Counted from the stretch's first letter, positions 18,547 to 27,610 are shown. The stretch is 64,000 nt of DNA from Sphingomonas sp. TDK1 (GCF_001650735.1 NZ_LXVY01000023.1:1-64000); one strand, 5' to 3'. Numbers and translations: made by a program. The notes: generated from the sequence alone by a model not told the origin.

Positions 18547-18795
18547 GGGAATCCTCCTGTGGCCGACGACCGGCAGCCACTAATCTCCCTTATATAGATG
18601 GGAATTGGAGCGAAGAAATTATTGGGGCTGCTGAAGCGCACTGGAGGGTCCCCAGGCTACAATTTTAGGCCTGTGCAAGGGCGGTAACGGCGGGCGATTG
18701 GAGATTTGGCGAAAAGCCGAGCTTGCATGCGTGCACAGTTTTTGTGCGTCAAAACCCCATTGGTGAGATGGGAGCTTGTTGCTCCACATCTCGCG

Positions 18796-19024
18796 CGTGT
18801 TGCGCGCAGGGGGCTTCACATCACCGCTGCACTGTTCGCTTGCGTTCTCCCGCTGCCCGCCGCTGCGCCGCCGCCGGGTCGGCCCCGACGGTCGGAGTCG
18901 CCGGCTTCGAGGCGCTGCCCAAGCCACTGCCGCCAGCCTATGCCGAGAAGGCGACGCAGATGCGGCGGTGAAGGCGGCCTGGCGCCGCACGAAGTCCTTG
19001 GTGCGGGATAGCGATCCGCGCTAG
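18796..19024 (+). pseudogene. possible N-terminal remnant of an exported enzyme
   Basis: Three plus-strand frames join into one protein-like string. It starts with a signal-peptide-like stretch (LHITAALFACVLPLPAAA), continues as FEALPKPLPPAYAEKATQM, and then as AAVKAAWRRTKSLV, ending at TAG 19022-19024. The frame changes twice, so if this was a gene it is broken. The last two pieces recall the start of GH47-type secreted glycosidases, but the match is too short to name it. Confidence 0.25.
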
Positions 19025-19180
19025 TCGAGCCGGAATCCGAGGCCGTGCAGCACGGCACGCAGCGCATCCCGACCGTCGATCGACGCCGCGCCGCGGGCAG
19101 GGGTGACGGCCTATCTGGGGCGGACGGTCACCTACAACCAGCCCGCCCGCTATGGGGTGACATTGCGAACGAAGTTCTGA
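19025..19180 (+). pseudogene. C-terminal remnant of a TonB-dependent receptor
   Basis: The frame ending at TGA 19178-19180 reads GVTAYLGRTVTYNQPARYGV followed by TLRTKF. This is the typical last pair of barrel strands and terminal aromatic residue of TonB-dependent receptors. No receptor body lies upstream in any frame, so only the 3' end of a deleted gene remains. The preceding residues in this frame are less convincing. Confidence 0.5.
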
Positions 19181-19293
19181 GCCAGACGCCTGCGCGCGCT
19201 GTATCGCGAGCGGTAGCGGGCCGTTCGAATGACGGTGGTGCGCTCCTTGGGGCCGAGCCTAGGCGGGGCGGGCCCCGTACGGTGTTTCGGCGG

Positions 19294-19968
19294 TCAGGAC
19301 CGCTCGCGCAGATAGGCCAGGCACATGCGCGCAAGTTCGCGCTTCAGCGATTCCCAGTCATAGTTTCTGGCCGATTCTGCCGTGGACCCAAGGCTCAGCT
19401 CACGCGCAAGCGCCGCGAAAATGATGTGATAGACCGAATCCGCTTTCAGCGCCGCATCGCCGCCGATCTCGTCCGAGAAGCGCAGCATTGCGCGATGGGC
19501 ACCGGCCGCCGAGCGGTCCGCTACCTGCTTGCCCGGGGCCGAGATGAGCGGATCGAATGCCGCGCGGCGCATCGCCAATCGCAGCAGCGGTGCATTGACG
19601 CGGAGCACCTCGGCATATTCGTGGACATAGCGCGGCACGAATTCGCCCAGGTCGTGCGCTTCATTGGCCAGGCGCTCGAACATCGCCTCTTCCGAGGAGG
19701 CAATCTCTTCCAGCGCCTCGCAGATCACCGCACGGACCAGATTGTCCTTGGATTCGAAGCGCAAATAGATCGAACCGATTGAGACGTTGCCGCGCTGGCT
19801 CACCTCGATAAGCGTGAATTCCTCATCCCCCCGTTCCAGCATCAACGTCCGCGCGGCTGCGAACATCCGCTCGTACGACGCCTTGCTGCGCCCCTGCTGG
19901 GGCACGCGCCCCACCTGCTCCACGGCGAGGGGGGAACGCGGTTTCCTCTTGGTCGACTGGCTTGACAT
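19294..19968 (-). CDS. TetR/AcrR family transcriptional regulator
   Basis: A 224-residue regulator. The N-terminal DNA-binding domain (about residues 28-75) has the TetR helix-turn-helix: MFAAARTLMLERGDEEFTLI, EVSQRGNVSIGSIYLRFESK, DNLVRAVI. The C-terminal helical part (residues 85-224) would bind an effector. It is transcribed away from the LLM monooxygenase gene across a 92-base gap that holds a TAGAA-type palindrome (19995-20010). The same palindrome recurs at four other promoters of the island to 31.1 kb, so this protein is the best candidate for their common repressor, probably autoregulated and relieved by a glycoside or aglycone (inference). Confidence 0.88.
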   Translation of the reverse strand: MSSQSTKRKPRSPLAVEQVGRVPQQGRSKASYERMFAAARTLMLERGDEEFTLIEVSQRGNVSIGSIYLRFESKDNLVRAVICEALEEIASSEEAMFERLANEAHDLGEFVPRYVHEYAEVLRVNAPLLRLAMRRAAFDPLISAPGKQVADRSAAGAHRAMLRFSDEIGGDAALKADSVYHIIFAALARELSLGSTAESARNYDWESLKRELARMCLAYLRERS

Positions 19969-20010
19969 CGCGCGCAGACAAACCCTATCAAAATAGGAAC
20001 GTCAATTCTA
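19962..20010 (+). promoter_or_regulatory. promoter and operator A of the glycoside island (TetR/LLM divergent region)
   Basis: TTGACA (19962-19967) and TATCAA (19986-19991) form a core promoter with an 18-base spacer, reading toward the LLM gene. The imperfect palindrome AGGAACGTCAATTCTA (19995-20010) sits directly downstream and matches the island consensus TAGAA-N6-TTCTA with two mismatches. Its position would block transcription start and could also serve the divergent TetR gene. Confidence 0.55.
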
Positions 20011-20060
20011 ATTGTCATGGGCCCGAATCAAACGCCCAGGCATTTTTTGGGAGAGTGGCC

Positions 20061-21164
20061 ATGCGCTTTTCAGTTTTCTTGAATGCACGCTCGACGCGCC
20101 CTGACCAGGATGGCCGCCTGATCACCGACCTGATCGATCACTCCGACCGTGCCGCCGCGGCAGGCTTCGACGCCATTTTCATGCCGGACCATCACTTCAA
20201 CGGCTATATGCCGGTGGCCAGCGACAGCTTCATCCTGGCGGGTTATCTCGCCGCCAAGCACCCGGATCTGCATTTCGGCTTTTCGGTCGTATCGGTGCCG
20301 TTGCACCACCCGGTGCGCTTTGCCGAGCGGATCAGCATCCTCGACCATCTGACGAAGGGCAAGTTGCTGGTCGGGGTCGGATCCGGCACAACGCCGGAGG
20401 AAATGATCGGCTTCGCCGTGAACTACAAGGACGCGGGCGCGATCTCGGAAAAGAACCTGGCGCTGGCCGAAGCTTTGTGGGCGAAGCAGATGGACGATCC
20501 GGCGATCGAGATCGACAACGGCCCGCATCAGGGGCGTGTGCTCCAGCGGATCACGCCTGCGCCCTATGGGGAGAAGCACGCCCGGCTGATGCCGGTGGCG
20601 ATGAAGGAAAGCAGTGCGCGGCGCGCGGCGGTCAACGGCTGGCCGGCGTTCATCCCGGCGTTCACCCCGCCGCAGATCTATGGCACCGAACCCTATGCTC
20701 ATGTGAAGAAGTATTTCGATACCTATAAGGGCATGCTGCTCGAAGCGGGGCATTCGGATGCGGTGATCGCCGAGGCGCTGAGCTGGAGCACCCACAGCTA
20801 CCAGTGCGTCCACCTCGCCGAGACCGACGCGCAGGCGCGAGAGGAACTGGAGATCATCCTCCAGGGCTATCAGGACGCGGTTGACCGCGAGAACGAGTTC
20901 AATCGCCGCGCCGAAACCGGAGACGCCAACAAGAAGACGGACGTCAATATCAGCGCGCTGCACGAAGGCTGGATCGGCACCTGGTGCCTCTACGGATCGC
21001 CGGAGACGGTGATCGAGCATCTGCGGCCCTATGCCGAACTCGGCATCGGCAACATCCTGTGCGGCACCACGACCGGACCGCTTACCGAGCGGCGGCTCGC
21101 TTTCGCCAACCAGACGCTCGACCTGTTGTCGCGCAAGGTGATGCCCGCCTTCAAGGGCCGCTGA
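20061..21164 (+). CDS. LLM class flavin-dependent oxidoreductase (luciferase-like monooxygenase)
   Basis: A 367-residue TIM-barrel protein of the bacterial luciferase-like family: MRFSVFLNAR start, AGFDAIFMPDHHFNGYMP, FAERISILDHLTKGKLLVGV and GSGTTPEEMIGF are the usual strands and flavin-contact loops. Members use reduced FMN (or F420) to oxygenate or reduce organic substrates. The ATG at 20061 follows GGGAGAG. Four bases later comes an NAD(P)H:FMN reductase gene, which strongly suggests a two-component FMNH2-dependent monooxygenase. In this island the substrate could be an aromatic aglycone released by GH3 or the deglycosidase; that is inference. Confidence 0.85.
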   Translation: MRFSVFLNARSTRPDQDGRLITDLIDHSDRAAAAGFDAIFMPDHHFNGYMPVASDSFILAGYLAAKHPDLHFGFSVVSVPLHHPVRFAERISILDHLTKGKLLVGVGSGTTPEEMIGFAVNYKDAGAISEKNLALAEALWAKQMDDPAIEIDNGPHQGRVLQRITPAPYGEKHARLMPVAMKESSARRAAVNGWPAFIPAFTPPQIYGTEPYAHVKKYFDTYKGMLLEAGHSDAVIAEALSWSTHSYQCVHLAETDAQAREELEIILQGYQDAVDRENEFNRRAETGDANKKTDVNISALHEGWIGTWCLYGSPETVIEHLRPYAELGIGNILCGTTTGPLTERRLAFANQTLDLLSRKVMPAFKGR

Positions 21165-21167
21165 GCG

Positions 21168-21749
21168 ATGGCCCGCAGGATTGTCGGGATCGGCGGCACG
21201 CTGCGCGCCAATTCCTCGAGCGAACTGCTCGCGCGGGCGGTGCTCGCCGAATGCGCGCGACGGGGGGCGGAGACGCGCATGTTCGGCGGACCGGCGCTTG
21301 CGCAGTTGCCGCACTTCAACCCGGAGGAGCCGACGCGAAGCCCCGAACAGACCGAGCTGGTCGCTGCCGTCCGCGCGGCGGATGCGCTGGTGATCGCGAC
21401 GCCCGGCTATCATGGCGGCGTCTCGGGCGTGGTGAAGAACGCGCTCGATCTGCTGGAGGATACGCGGGGGGACGCACGGGTCTATTTCGACGGGATGCCG
21501 GTGGGATTGATCGTTTCCGCCGCCGGCTGGCAGGCAGGCGGGGTTACGCTGGCGGCGCTGCGCGGCATCGTCCATGCGATGCGCGGCTGGCCTACGCCGG
21601 CCGGCATCGCGCTCAACTCCATCGAGCAGAAGCCGTTCGATGGCGGCGGCACGATCGTCGATCCGGGCGTGGCCCAGATGGTCGCGGTGCAGGCGGAGCA
21701 GCTGATGGCGTTCGCACTCGCGCCGGTCGCTTGCGAAAAGGCACTATGA
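21168..21749 (+). CDS. NADPH-dependent FMN reductase
   Basis: A 193-residue flavodoxin-fold reductase. RIVGIGGTLRANSSSELL is the FMN phosphate-binding start, and ATPGYHGGVSGVVKNALDLL is the diagnostic 'P.Y.g..sG.lKnalD' motif of the family (SsuE/ArsH group). It supplies reduced FMN, most likely to the LLM monooxygenase encoded four bases upstream. The stop overlaps the GH3 start by ATGA, so the three genes form one translationally coupled operon behind operator A. Confidence 0.9.
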   Translation: MARRIVGIGGTLRANSSSELLARAVLAECARRGAETRMFGGPALAQLPHFNPEEPTRSPEQTELVAAVRAADALVIATPGYHGGVSGVVKNALDLLEDTRGDARVYFDGMPVGLIVSAAGWQAGGVTLAALRGIVHAMRGWPTPAGIALNSIEQKPFDGGGTIVDPGVAQMVAVQAEQLMAFALAPVACEKAL

Positions 21750-24121
21750 TGCGGGAACCCAGCTTCGAGGAGCGCTGTGCGCTGACCGCCGGCGCGGCGA
21801 TGTGGCAGAGTGTCGCGGTACCGGAGGCGGGCATCCCGGCCTTCACCATGGCCGACGGGCCGATGGGCGTGGCGAGCGGCAATGTCGACGAACGCGATGT
21901 CTCGCTGCTGACGCCGTGCCCCACCGCGCTGGGCGCCAGCTGGGACCGGGAGACGGCGCGGGCGATGGGGCGGGTGGTCGGCGGCGACGCGGTAGCGCGC
22001 GGCGTCGACGCATTGCTCGCGCCCAACCTCAACCTGGCGCGCAGCCCGCTGGCGGGACGCGCCTTCGAGTATTTTTCGGAGGATCCGCTGCTGGCCGGTG
22101 TTCTTGGCGCAGCGTGGATCGAGGGTCTGCAATCGACCGGGACGGGCTCCATCGCGAAGCATCTTGTCTGCAACGACAGCGAGACCGCGCGCGACACGGT
22201 CGACGCCCAGGTCGACGAGCGAACGTTGCGCGAAGTCTATCTGCTGCCTTTCGAGATGGCGGCCGGTGCCGGCTGCGCGGGCATGCTCGCGGCCTACAAC
22301 AAGCTCAACGGTGCCTGGTGCTCCGAGCAGGCCCATGTGCTGACCGACATCGTCAAAGGCGAGTGGCGCTTCCCCTATCTGATCATGAGCGACTGGTTCG
22401 GCACGCATTCGACGGACGGGACGATTGCCGCCGGGCTCGACCTGGAGATGCCGGGGCCGGCGCGCTTCATGGGGCCGAAGATCGCTGCGGCAGTGACCGC
22501 GGGGCTGGTCTCGATGGACCGCGTTTCCGATGCGGCGGCCAGGGTCGCTGCGACCGCCCGGCGGGTTACCGGCGCCAAGACCACGCCGCTCCCGGGAGAG
22601 ACGACCGCGGCGATGTTGGAGGACGCCGCGGCGGAAGGCTTTGTGCTGCTGCGCAACCAGGGCGGACTTCTGCCCCTCGCGCCCGATCGCGTAAAGCGGA
22701 TCGCGGTGATCGGCCCGAACGCGGCAGCGCCCTGCTATCAGGGCGGCACCTTCGCCAAGATCGCGGTCGCGCCCGACACGCCGACGCCGATCGAGGCGAT
22801 CCGTGCCCGCTACGGCGATGCCTGCGAGATCGTCTACGAACCCGGCGTCGATCCGCAGCCGCGGCTGCCGTCGATGCCGGTGCAGCCGGCACGCGATCTG
22901 GGTGACGGTTGTACCAGTGGCATGACGCTCGACTATTTCGCCAGCACCGATTGTTCGGGCGAGCCGCTGTCGAGCGAGACGCGGGCAACCAATTCGCTGG
23001 TGTGGTTCGTCGGGGTACATGCCCAGGGGCGGTTCAACGAACCCGGCTCGATCCGCGCGACCGGCCGGTTCACGCCCGCCAAGGACGGCGTGCATCTTTT
23101 TTACCTGGGCGGCACCGGCGTGGCGCGGATGCTGATCGACGGGCGCGAAGTGCTGCGTGCGGGCCGGGAGCTGGCCGCCGGTGACGTGATGGGCGTGCTC
23201 AAGGCGGGGGATGCCGACGCCGTCGAGGTGATGCTGAAGGCCGGTCGCGAGGTGATGGTCACGGTGGAATTCCACTATCTCGGCGCGCGGGTGCAGGGGC
23301 TGTGGTATGGGATCCGAACGCCGGACAGCCCGGAGGCGATGCTCGCGCGGGCCGTCGAGGTCGCGCGATCGGCCGACGCCGTGTTCCTGGTGATCGGAGA
23401 AACTTCGGATTCCAGCGTCGAGAGCAAGGACCGACCGGACACCCGTCTGGCGCCCGAACAGCTGCGACTGATCGAAGCGGTGTGCGGGGCAAACCCGCGG
23501 ACCGTTGCGATCGTGAATGTCGGGCACGCCTTCGACGCCGAATGGGGCGGGCAGGCGGCGGCGCTGCTGGTCGCTTGGTATCCAGGGCAGGGTTTCGCGC
23601 CGGCGCTGGCAAGCGTGCTGGCCGGCGACCGCGAGCCCGGTGGCCGCATGCCAATGTCCATCGCCCGCGCCGAGGCGCATTATTGCGGCTATGGCGTCAC
23701 GCCCGCGGCCGATGGCAGGCTTGTCTATGCCGAGGGTACCAAGCTCGGCTATCGAGGGCTGATCGCCAACGATACGCCGGCCCGCCACGCGCTGGGCAGC
23801 GGCTTTGGCTATGCGCGCTTCGCATGGTCGGATGCGTCGGCGGTGAACGACGCGGTGACGGTGACCGTCACCAATATCTCCGATCGCGCGGGTGCCGAGG
23901 TCGTACAGGTCTATCGCGACGCGCCCGAGTGCGCGCTGGTCGGCTTCGCCAAGGTGCGACTGGCGCGCGGCGAAAGCCGTCGCGTGACGGTGGAGCTTGA
24001 AGCCCGCACGCTGCGCATCTGGCAGGGCGGGGAAGGCTGGCATTCGCTGCGGGGTGAAATCGCGCTTCGCGTCGCGCGGTCTGCGGAGGATCCAGGAATA
24101 GCGGTGACGCTGCTCCGGTGA
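21746..24121 (+). CDS. glycoside hydrolase family 3 beta-glucosidase with PA14 insertion
   Basis: A 791-residue enzyme. The (beta/alpha)8-like domain holds GRAFEYFSEDPLLAG, the KH..CND..E substrate motif (AKHLVCNDSETAR) and the nucleophile Asp216 in IMSDWFGTHS. The second alpha/beta domain (GFVLLRNQGGLLPLAPDRVK; AVIGPNAAAP) is interrupted by a PA14 domain (about residues 410-535; FTPAKDGVHLFYLGG). It then resumes (VFLVIGETSDSSVESKDRP) and ends in a fibronectin-III-like domain. There is no signal peptide, so it should hydrolyse O-linked beta-glucosides or similar after import, releasing sugar and aglycone. The start overlaps the FMN reductase stop; a second ATG follows immediately. Confidence 0.92.
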   Translation: MMREPSFEERCALTAGAAMWQSVAVPEAGIPAFTMADGPMGVASGNVDERDVSLLTPCPTALGASWDRETARAMGRVVGGDAVARGVDALLAPNLNLARSPLAGRAFEYFSEDPLLAGVLGAAWIEGLQSTGTGSIAKHLVCNDSETARDTVDAQVDERTLREVYLLPFEMAAGAGCAGMLAAYNKLNGAWCSEQAHVLTDIVKGEWRFPYLIMSDWFGTHSTDGTIAAGLDLEMPGPARFMGPKIAAAVTAGLVSMDRVSDAAARVAATARRVTGAKTTPLPGETTAAMLEDAAAEGFVLLRNQGGLLPLAPDRVKRIAVIGPNAAAPCYQGGTFAKIAVAPDTPTPIEAIRARYGDACEIVYEPGVDPQPRLPSMPVQPARDLGDGCTSGMTLDYFASTDCSGEPLSSETRATNSLVWFVGVHAQGRFNEPGSIRATGRFTPAKDGVHLFYLGGTGVARMLIDGREVLRAGRELAAGDVMGVLKAGDADAVEVMLKAGREVMVTVEFHYLGARVQGLWYGIRTPDSPEAMLARAVEVARSADAVFLVIGETSDSSVESKDRPDTRLAPEQLRLIEAVCGANPRTVAIVNVGHAFDAEWGGQAAALLVAWYPGQGFAPALASVLAGDREPGGRMPMSIARAEAHYCGYGVTPAADGRLVYAEGTKLGYRGLIANDTPARHALGSGFGYARFAWSDASAVNDAVTVTVTNISDRAGAEVVQVYRDAPECALVGFAKVRLARGESRRVTVELEARTLRIWQGGEGWHSLRGEIALRVARSAEDPGIAVTLLR

Positions 24122-24174
24122 CGTTCCGAAGCGCGCGCGTCCTTTTCCTGCTCAGGGGGCGGTCGCCGACCCAG

Positions 24175-25764
24175 TCAGGGTATCTGGTGCGCGTCCAACC
24201 AGGCAAGGGTGGCCGGCATATGGCCTTTGACGGCCTGTTGGCGGACGGTGCCGCTCGCGTCCCTGGCGCGCGGGTCGGCGCCCGCACGGAGCAGCAGCAA
24301 GGCGACCCGGTCGTCCTCCGTGGATAGCAGGGCGGTGGTGCCCTCCACGTCCCGCGCATTCGGGTTTGCGCCGTGCGCCAGCAACAGCTGCGCGAGCGCT
24401 GGAGAGTTGCAGCCCATCAATGCCGTCCAGCCGATGCTGCTTCGGGCCTCGAGTGGGACGCCGAGTTCTACCAGCGCGCGCGCGGTGGCCAGTTTCCTTT
24501 CGGGCTGCTTCTCGCAACGGGGCGCCATGCCCAAGAGTGATGTCAGCGCGCTCCCTTCCGTACCAGGCCTGCGCGGATCGGCGCCCGCCTTGACCAACGC
24601 GCGAGCGATCGCCGGACTACAGCCCAGTCGATTGAAGGCGCCGGTCAGGTCTTGTGCGGACACCAACGCAAGTGCGTCACGCGCAGATAGCGCGTCGAAC
24701 AGGCGGTCGCTGCCGGCCTGGGCTGCGGCTTGCACAAGTATCGCCGCCAGTGTCCTGTTCCCTATTCGCGCACCCAGCGGTACGCCCCGGCCGACCAGCG
24801 CGATCAGGAGCTTTTCGATATCTCCGGCCGGACGATAGCCATCTAATCGGGATGCGGCAGCCGCCGTCAGCGTCGCGGCGACGGAAGTGTGATAGTTGAA
24901 ACGGGCCGCGTCGAGTTCGGCCAGGGTTTCGAGATTCCCGTCCACCCATCGCGCGGTGCCCGCGACGGCATCGACGGCATCTTCCAGATCCCGAACGGCC
25001 TGGGGCATCCCGGCTTCGATGCCGATGTAATCGGTGACCGTCTTGCTAGTTTTGCCGACTTGTACCGTGAGGACCTGGGTGGGGTTATCGGTAGCCGGAT
25101 AGGTATATTCGTCGCGAAGCCCAAAGAAATGTGCGTCGCGAAACCGATCGAGCAGGCGCGCCACCCCTGCCGGATCGACCCGCGCGAGGTGACGGCCAGG
25201 CAGCAGAACATTGTTGCCGATAGTATCGAGATGGGCCTGCGCTGCCGTCCCGGGGGAATGGTATTCGCCGGAGTCGAATTCGACCCGTCCGTCGCCGTGC
25301 ACGGTCACGCGATAATCGGGGCATTGCCCGTAGCAGGCGGTGCGCTGGAGCGTGATCCGAAAATCTCTCGGCGCGGCGGCGGGAAATGCAATCGTCCTAT
25401 TCGGTGGAATAGGCCGTCGTCGATAGGCGATGCTGACGCGACCTACCACCTGCGCGGGCCGGCCTTCGAAGGTCTGCGGACGGAACGTCCAGGCACGCAC
25501 CGCCTCCATCGCCGGAGCCACATCGAGCTTTTCGAAATTGTCGATCGGTTGGGCGGCAATCACCTTTCCGGCGGTATCGATTGTCACCCGGAACGAGAGG
25601 GTGGAGAAACTGCCTTTCTCTGCAAAAACGGTTGTCTCTCCGGTACGCCGCTGATCGTCCAGCGTGTAATATCCAATCGTCGGAGCTGCATCGGTGGGAC
25701 GTCGGGGAGATGCCGTGGCCACCCAGCATAGGGCGCAACCTGCCAATACAGCCGCGAATCGCAT
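24175..25764 (-). CDS. exported DUF6438 protein with TonB-C-like domain and ankyrin repeats
   Basis: A 529-residue protein with an N-terminal signal (MRFAAVLAGCALCWVATA). Residues about 30-115 resemble a TonB C-terminal-like fold (STLSFRVTIDTAGKVIAAQP; AVRAWTFRPQTFEGRPAQVV). Residues about 130-250 match DUF6438 (RITLQRTACYGQCPDYRVTV, DRFRDAHFFGLRDEYTYPAT). The rest is ankyrin-like helical repeats (LARALVKAGADP type; GWTALMGCNSPALAQLLLAH, GTTALLSTEDDRVALLLLRA). The start follows GGGAGAGGGG. It lies 56 bases after the MFS gene and may share its transcript; it converges with GH3. Function unknown; a periplasmic protein-interaction role is plausible. Confidence 0.75.
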   Translation of the reverse strand: MRFAAVLAGCALCWVATASPRRPTDAAPTIGYYTLDDQRRTGETTVFAEKGSFSTLSFRVTIDTAGKVIAAQPIDNFEKLDVAPAMEAVRAWTFRPQTFEGRPAQVVGRVSIAYRRRPIPPNRTIAFPAAAPRDFRITLQRTACYGQCPDYRVTVHGDGRVEFDSGEYHSPGTAAQAHLDTIGNNVLLPGRHLARVDPAGVARLLDRFRDAHFFGLRDEYTYPATDNPTQVLTVQVGKTSKTVTDYIGIEAGMPQAVRDLEDAVDAVAGTARWVDGNLETLAELDAARFNYHTSVAATLTAAAASRLDGYRPAGDIEKLLIALVGRGVPLGARIGNRTLAAILVQAAAQAGSDRLFDALSARDALALVSAQDLTGAFNRLGCSPAIARALVKAGADPRRPGTEGSALTSLLGMAPRCEKQPERKLATARALVELGVPLEARSSIGWTALMGCNSPALAQLLLAHGANPNARDVEGTTALLSTEDDRVALLLLRAGADPRARDASGTVRQQAVKGHMPATLAWLDAHQIP

Positions 25765-25820
25765 ACCCCTCTCCCCCGAGCGAAGGATGGCGCTCCCGGG
25801 GGAGGGTGGCAATGTGGGAG

Positions 25821-27032
25821 TCAGGCTGCCGCCACCCGCAGCGGGGCACGGGTACCGAGGCCGAAGCCCACCGCTGCGCCGCAGATCCCCACCAGTCCCA
25901 GCGCCAGGAAGGCGCCCTGCATCGATCCGGCCGCACCGGCGATGTTGCCGACGATGATCGGCGAGATCGCCTGGCCGAGGAAGAAGGCGCTGGTCCAAAC
26001 CCCCATGCCCCGCCCGCGATGGGCGAAGCCGAACTTGCTCTGCGACCAGGCGATCAGCGCCGGTATCGCCATGCCCGCGCCGGTTTGTTGCAGCGTCATG
26101 CCCAGCTGCATCGAGGTGACGGAGCGGGCGAGGCCGATCGCTGCCAGTCCCAGCCCGAGCATGCCGAGGAAGCTGGCGATCTGGACGGCATTGTTGAAGC
26201 GCGAGACGAGGCGAAACAGGATCGACCCCACGACAATGAACAGCGCCGGAATCACCGTGAGGGTGCTGACCTGGAGCGGATCGGTTACTCCCACTTCCTT
26301 CCAGGCGATGCTGCCGTTCACGATGAACACGTAATAGAGGACCGACGCGAACAGCGTCACCGCGGCTACCAGCATCGCTGCACCGGCAGGGAAGGGCCCC
26401 GGCGCTTCGACCGCGCTCGTGCCTTCCTGCGCCACTACCTGCTCGCGCTTGGGTTCGAACAGGAAGAAGTACATGGACAGAAAGATCGGGAAGGCGACCA
26501 GATAGACGAGGAAGCCGCCGTTCCAGCGCACTGCGGCGACGCTCGCGACCAGCACGAATACGGCCGGCTGCAGCGCGGGGCCGACGATACCCTGCAGCAT
26601 CAGCCAGTTGCGGCGGCTGCGATCGGCCCAATAGTCAGCGATCAGCGTGTTGACGATCGTCAGGATGCCGGCTTCGCACACGCCCAGCGCCAGCCGGGTG
26701 GCGATGATCGAATCGAGGCTTTCGAGGAAGAAGGGCGCGGTGCCGGCGACGCCGTAGAAGAACGTGCAGGCCAGGAGGATTCGCCGACGGCCGAAGCGAT
26801 CGCACAGCACGCCGGCAAAGGGTGCGAGCAGCGCGATGGCATATCCTGGCGCGGTGACCATTGCAGGCACCTTGATCGCGGCGTTGGGATCGTCGTGAAA
26901 ATGGCCGATGATCGAGGCGACCACCGGGAACATGGCGATGATCGCGAACACCGGCAGAAAGCCAGCGATGATCATCGTGAAGCCCTGCGGCTTGAGCGTC
27001 AGCTCTGCCCAGAACGCGCGAATCGCCTTCAT
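25821..27032 (-). CDS. major facilitator superfamily transporter of the glycoside island
   Basis: A 403-residue, 12-helix carrier. The MFS loop motif DRFGRRRILLACTFFYGV follows helix 2, and TRLALGVCEAGILTIVNTLI is the helix 4-5 region. The second half has a long hydrophobic run including GMGVWTSAFFLGQAISPIIV. ATG at 27032 is chosen because GGAGAGG abuts it; an ATG at 27080 lacks a site. Operator C lies about 65 bases upstream, so the gene has its own promoter within the regulon. Substrate likely a glycoside, keto-sugar or aglycone (inference). Confidence 0.85.
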   Translation of the reverse strand: MKAIRAFWAELTLKPQGFTMIIAGFLPVFAIIAMFPVVASIIGHFHDDPNAAIKVPAMVTAPGYAIALLAPFAGVLCDRFGRRRILLACTFFYGVAGTAPFFLESLDSIIATRLALGVCEAGILTIVNTLIADYWADRSRRNWLMLQGIVGPALQPAVFVLVASVAAVRWNGGFLVYLVAFPIFLSMYFFLFEPKREQVVAQEGTSAVEAPGPFPAGAAMLVAAVTLFASVLYYVFIVNGSIAWKEVGVTDPLQVSTLTVIPALFIVVGSILFRLVSRFNNAVQIASFLGMLGLGLAAIGLARSVTSMQLGMTLQQTGAGMAIPALIAWSQSKFGFAHRGRGMGVWTSAFFLGQAISPIIVGNIAGAAGSMQGAFLALGLVGICGAAVGFGLGTRAPLRVAAA

Positions 27033-27095
27033 CCTCTCTCCAATCGCTCTTGCGCCGGTTTCCGAGCGCTTCCTTGTCATTGCGGAATATCAAAA

Positions 27096-27111
27096 TAGAA
27101 CGAGCATTTCA
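27096..27111 (-). promoter_or_regulatory. operator C (TAGAA-type) before the MFS gene
   Basis: TAGAACGAGCATTTCA on the plus strand matches the island palindrome TAGAA-N6-TTCTA in its left half and partly in its right half. Read on the minus strand, TTGAAA and TATTCC flank it with a 17-base spacer, so the site lies inside the promoter. Confidence 0.45.
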
Positions 27112-27204
27112 AAATCAAATTGCGACGACAGGGGACCGGGCGCACATAAAAAAACGGGCGCCGCCGGCCAGCCGGGGCGCCCCGAGGAGGAGACGGAGAT
27201 GCGC

Positions 27205-27597
27205 TCAGGCGGCGAGCGCAAGTTCCTTTGTGTCACGGGTGGTGGGGACGAAGGGCAGGTAGCTCACCCGCATCCGCACCGCGAAGGTGATCTTGTGGGG
27301 GCCGGCTGCAAGCCCGCCTGCCTTCAGCGCGATGATCCGCGCCTTCTCGCCAAAGTTCCAGCGATCGTCATAGACCGTTTCCATCTGGTCGAGCGTGTAC
27401 GTCTTGCCGCGTACCGAGAAGCGGATGTTCTCGCGCGGGATCTCCTCGCCGTCGACGCTGACCTGAATGTCCTCGATCATCGATAGGCCGAGGCCGCGAT
27501 AATATGGCAGCCGTCCGAGAAAGGCGAAGCCCACCGTCGCGCCGCCTTCGACGACATTCTCGAACAGGTCGGTGCAGATCATCTTGTTGTCCATCAT
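27205..27597 (-). CDS. DUF6379 protein, C-glycoside deglycosidase beta-subunit-like
   Basis: A 130-residue beta-sandwich-type protein without signal peptide. ICTDLFENVVEGGATVGFAF, GLGLSMIEDIQVSVDGEEIP, FSVRGKTYTLDQMETVYDDR and RMRVSYLPFVP are characteristic of the DUF6379 family. The family includes the small subunit of two-subunit C-glycoside deglycosidases (DgpB/CarC/DfgB type), which cleave the C-C bond of 3-oxo-C-glycosides together with a TIM-barrel subunit. Here it starts 13 bases after a matching TIM-barrel gene, the expected partner. The assignment rests on family memory plus this pairing. In the known complexes the subunit shapes the active site but the metal sits in the other subunit. 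Confidence 0.75.
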   Translation of the reverse strand: MMDNKMICTDLFENVVEGGATVGFAFLGRLPYYRGLGLSMIEDIQVSVDGEEIPRENIRFSVRGKTYTLDQMETVYDDRWNFGEKARIIALKAGGLAAGPHKITFAVRMRVSYLPFVPTTRDTKELALAA

Positions 27598-27610
27598 GGG
27601 AAGGCGCTCC

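Noticed and set aside
21482..24043. 853-codon minus-strand frame opposite the GH3 gene.
   Set aside because: Antisense shadow of a well-conserved GH3 enzyme with catalytic motifs on the plus strand.
24155..24171. Possible terminator between the convergent GH3 and DUF6438 genes.
   Set aside because: Only a 4-bp GGTC/GACC stem with a 3-base loop; too weak to report.
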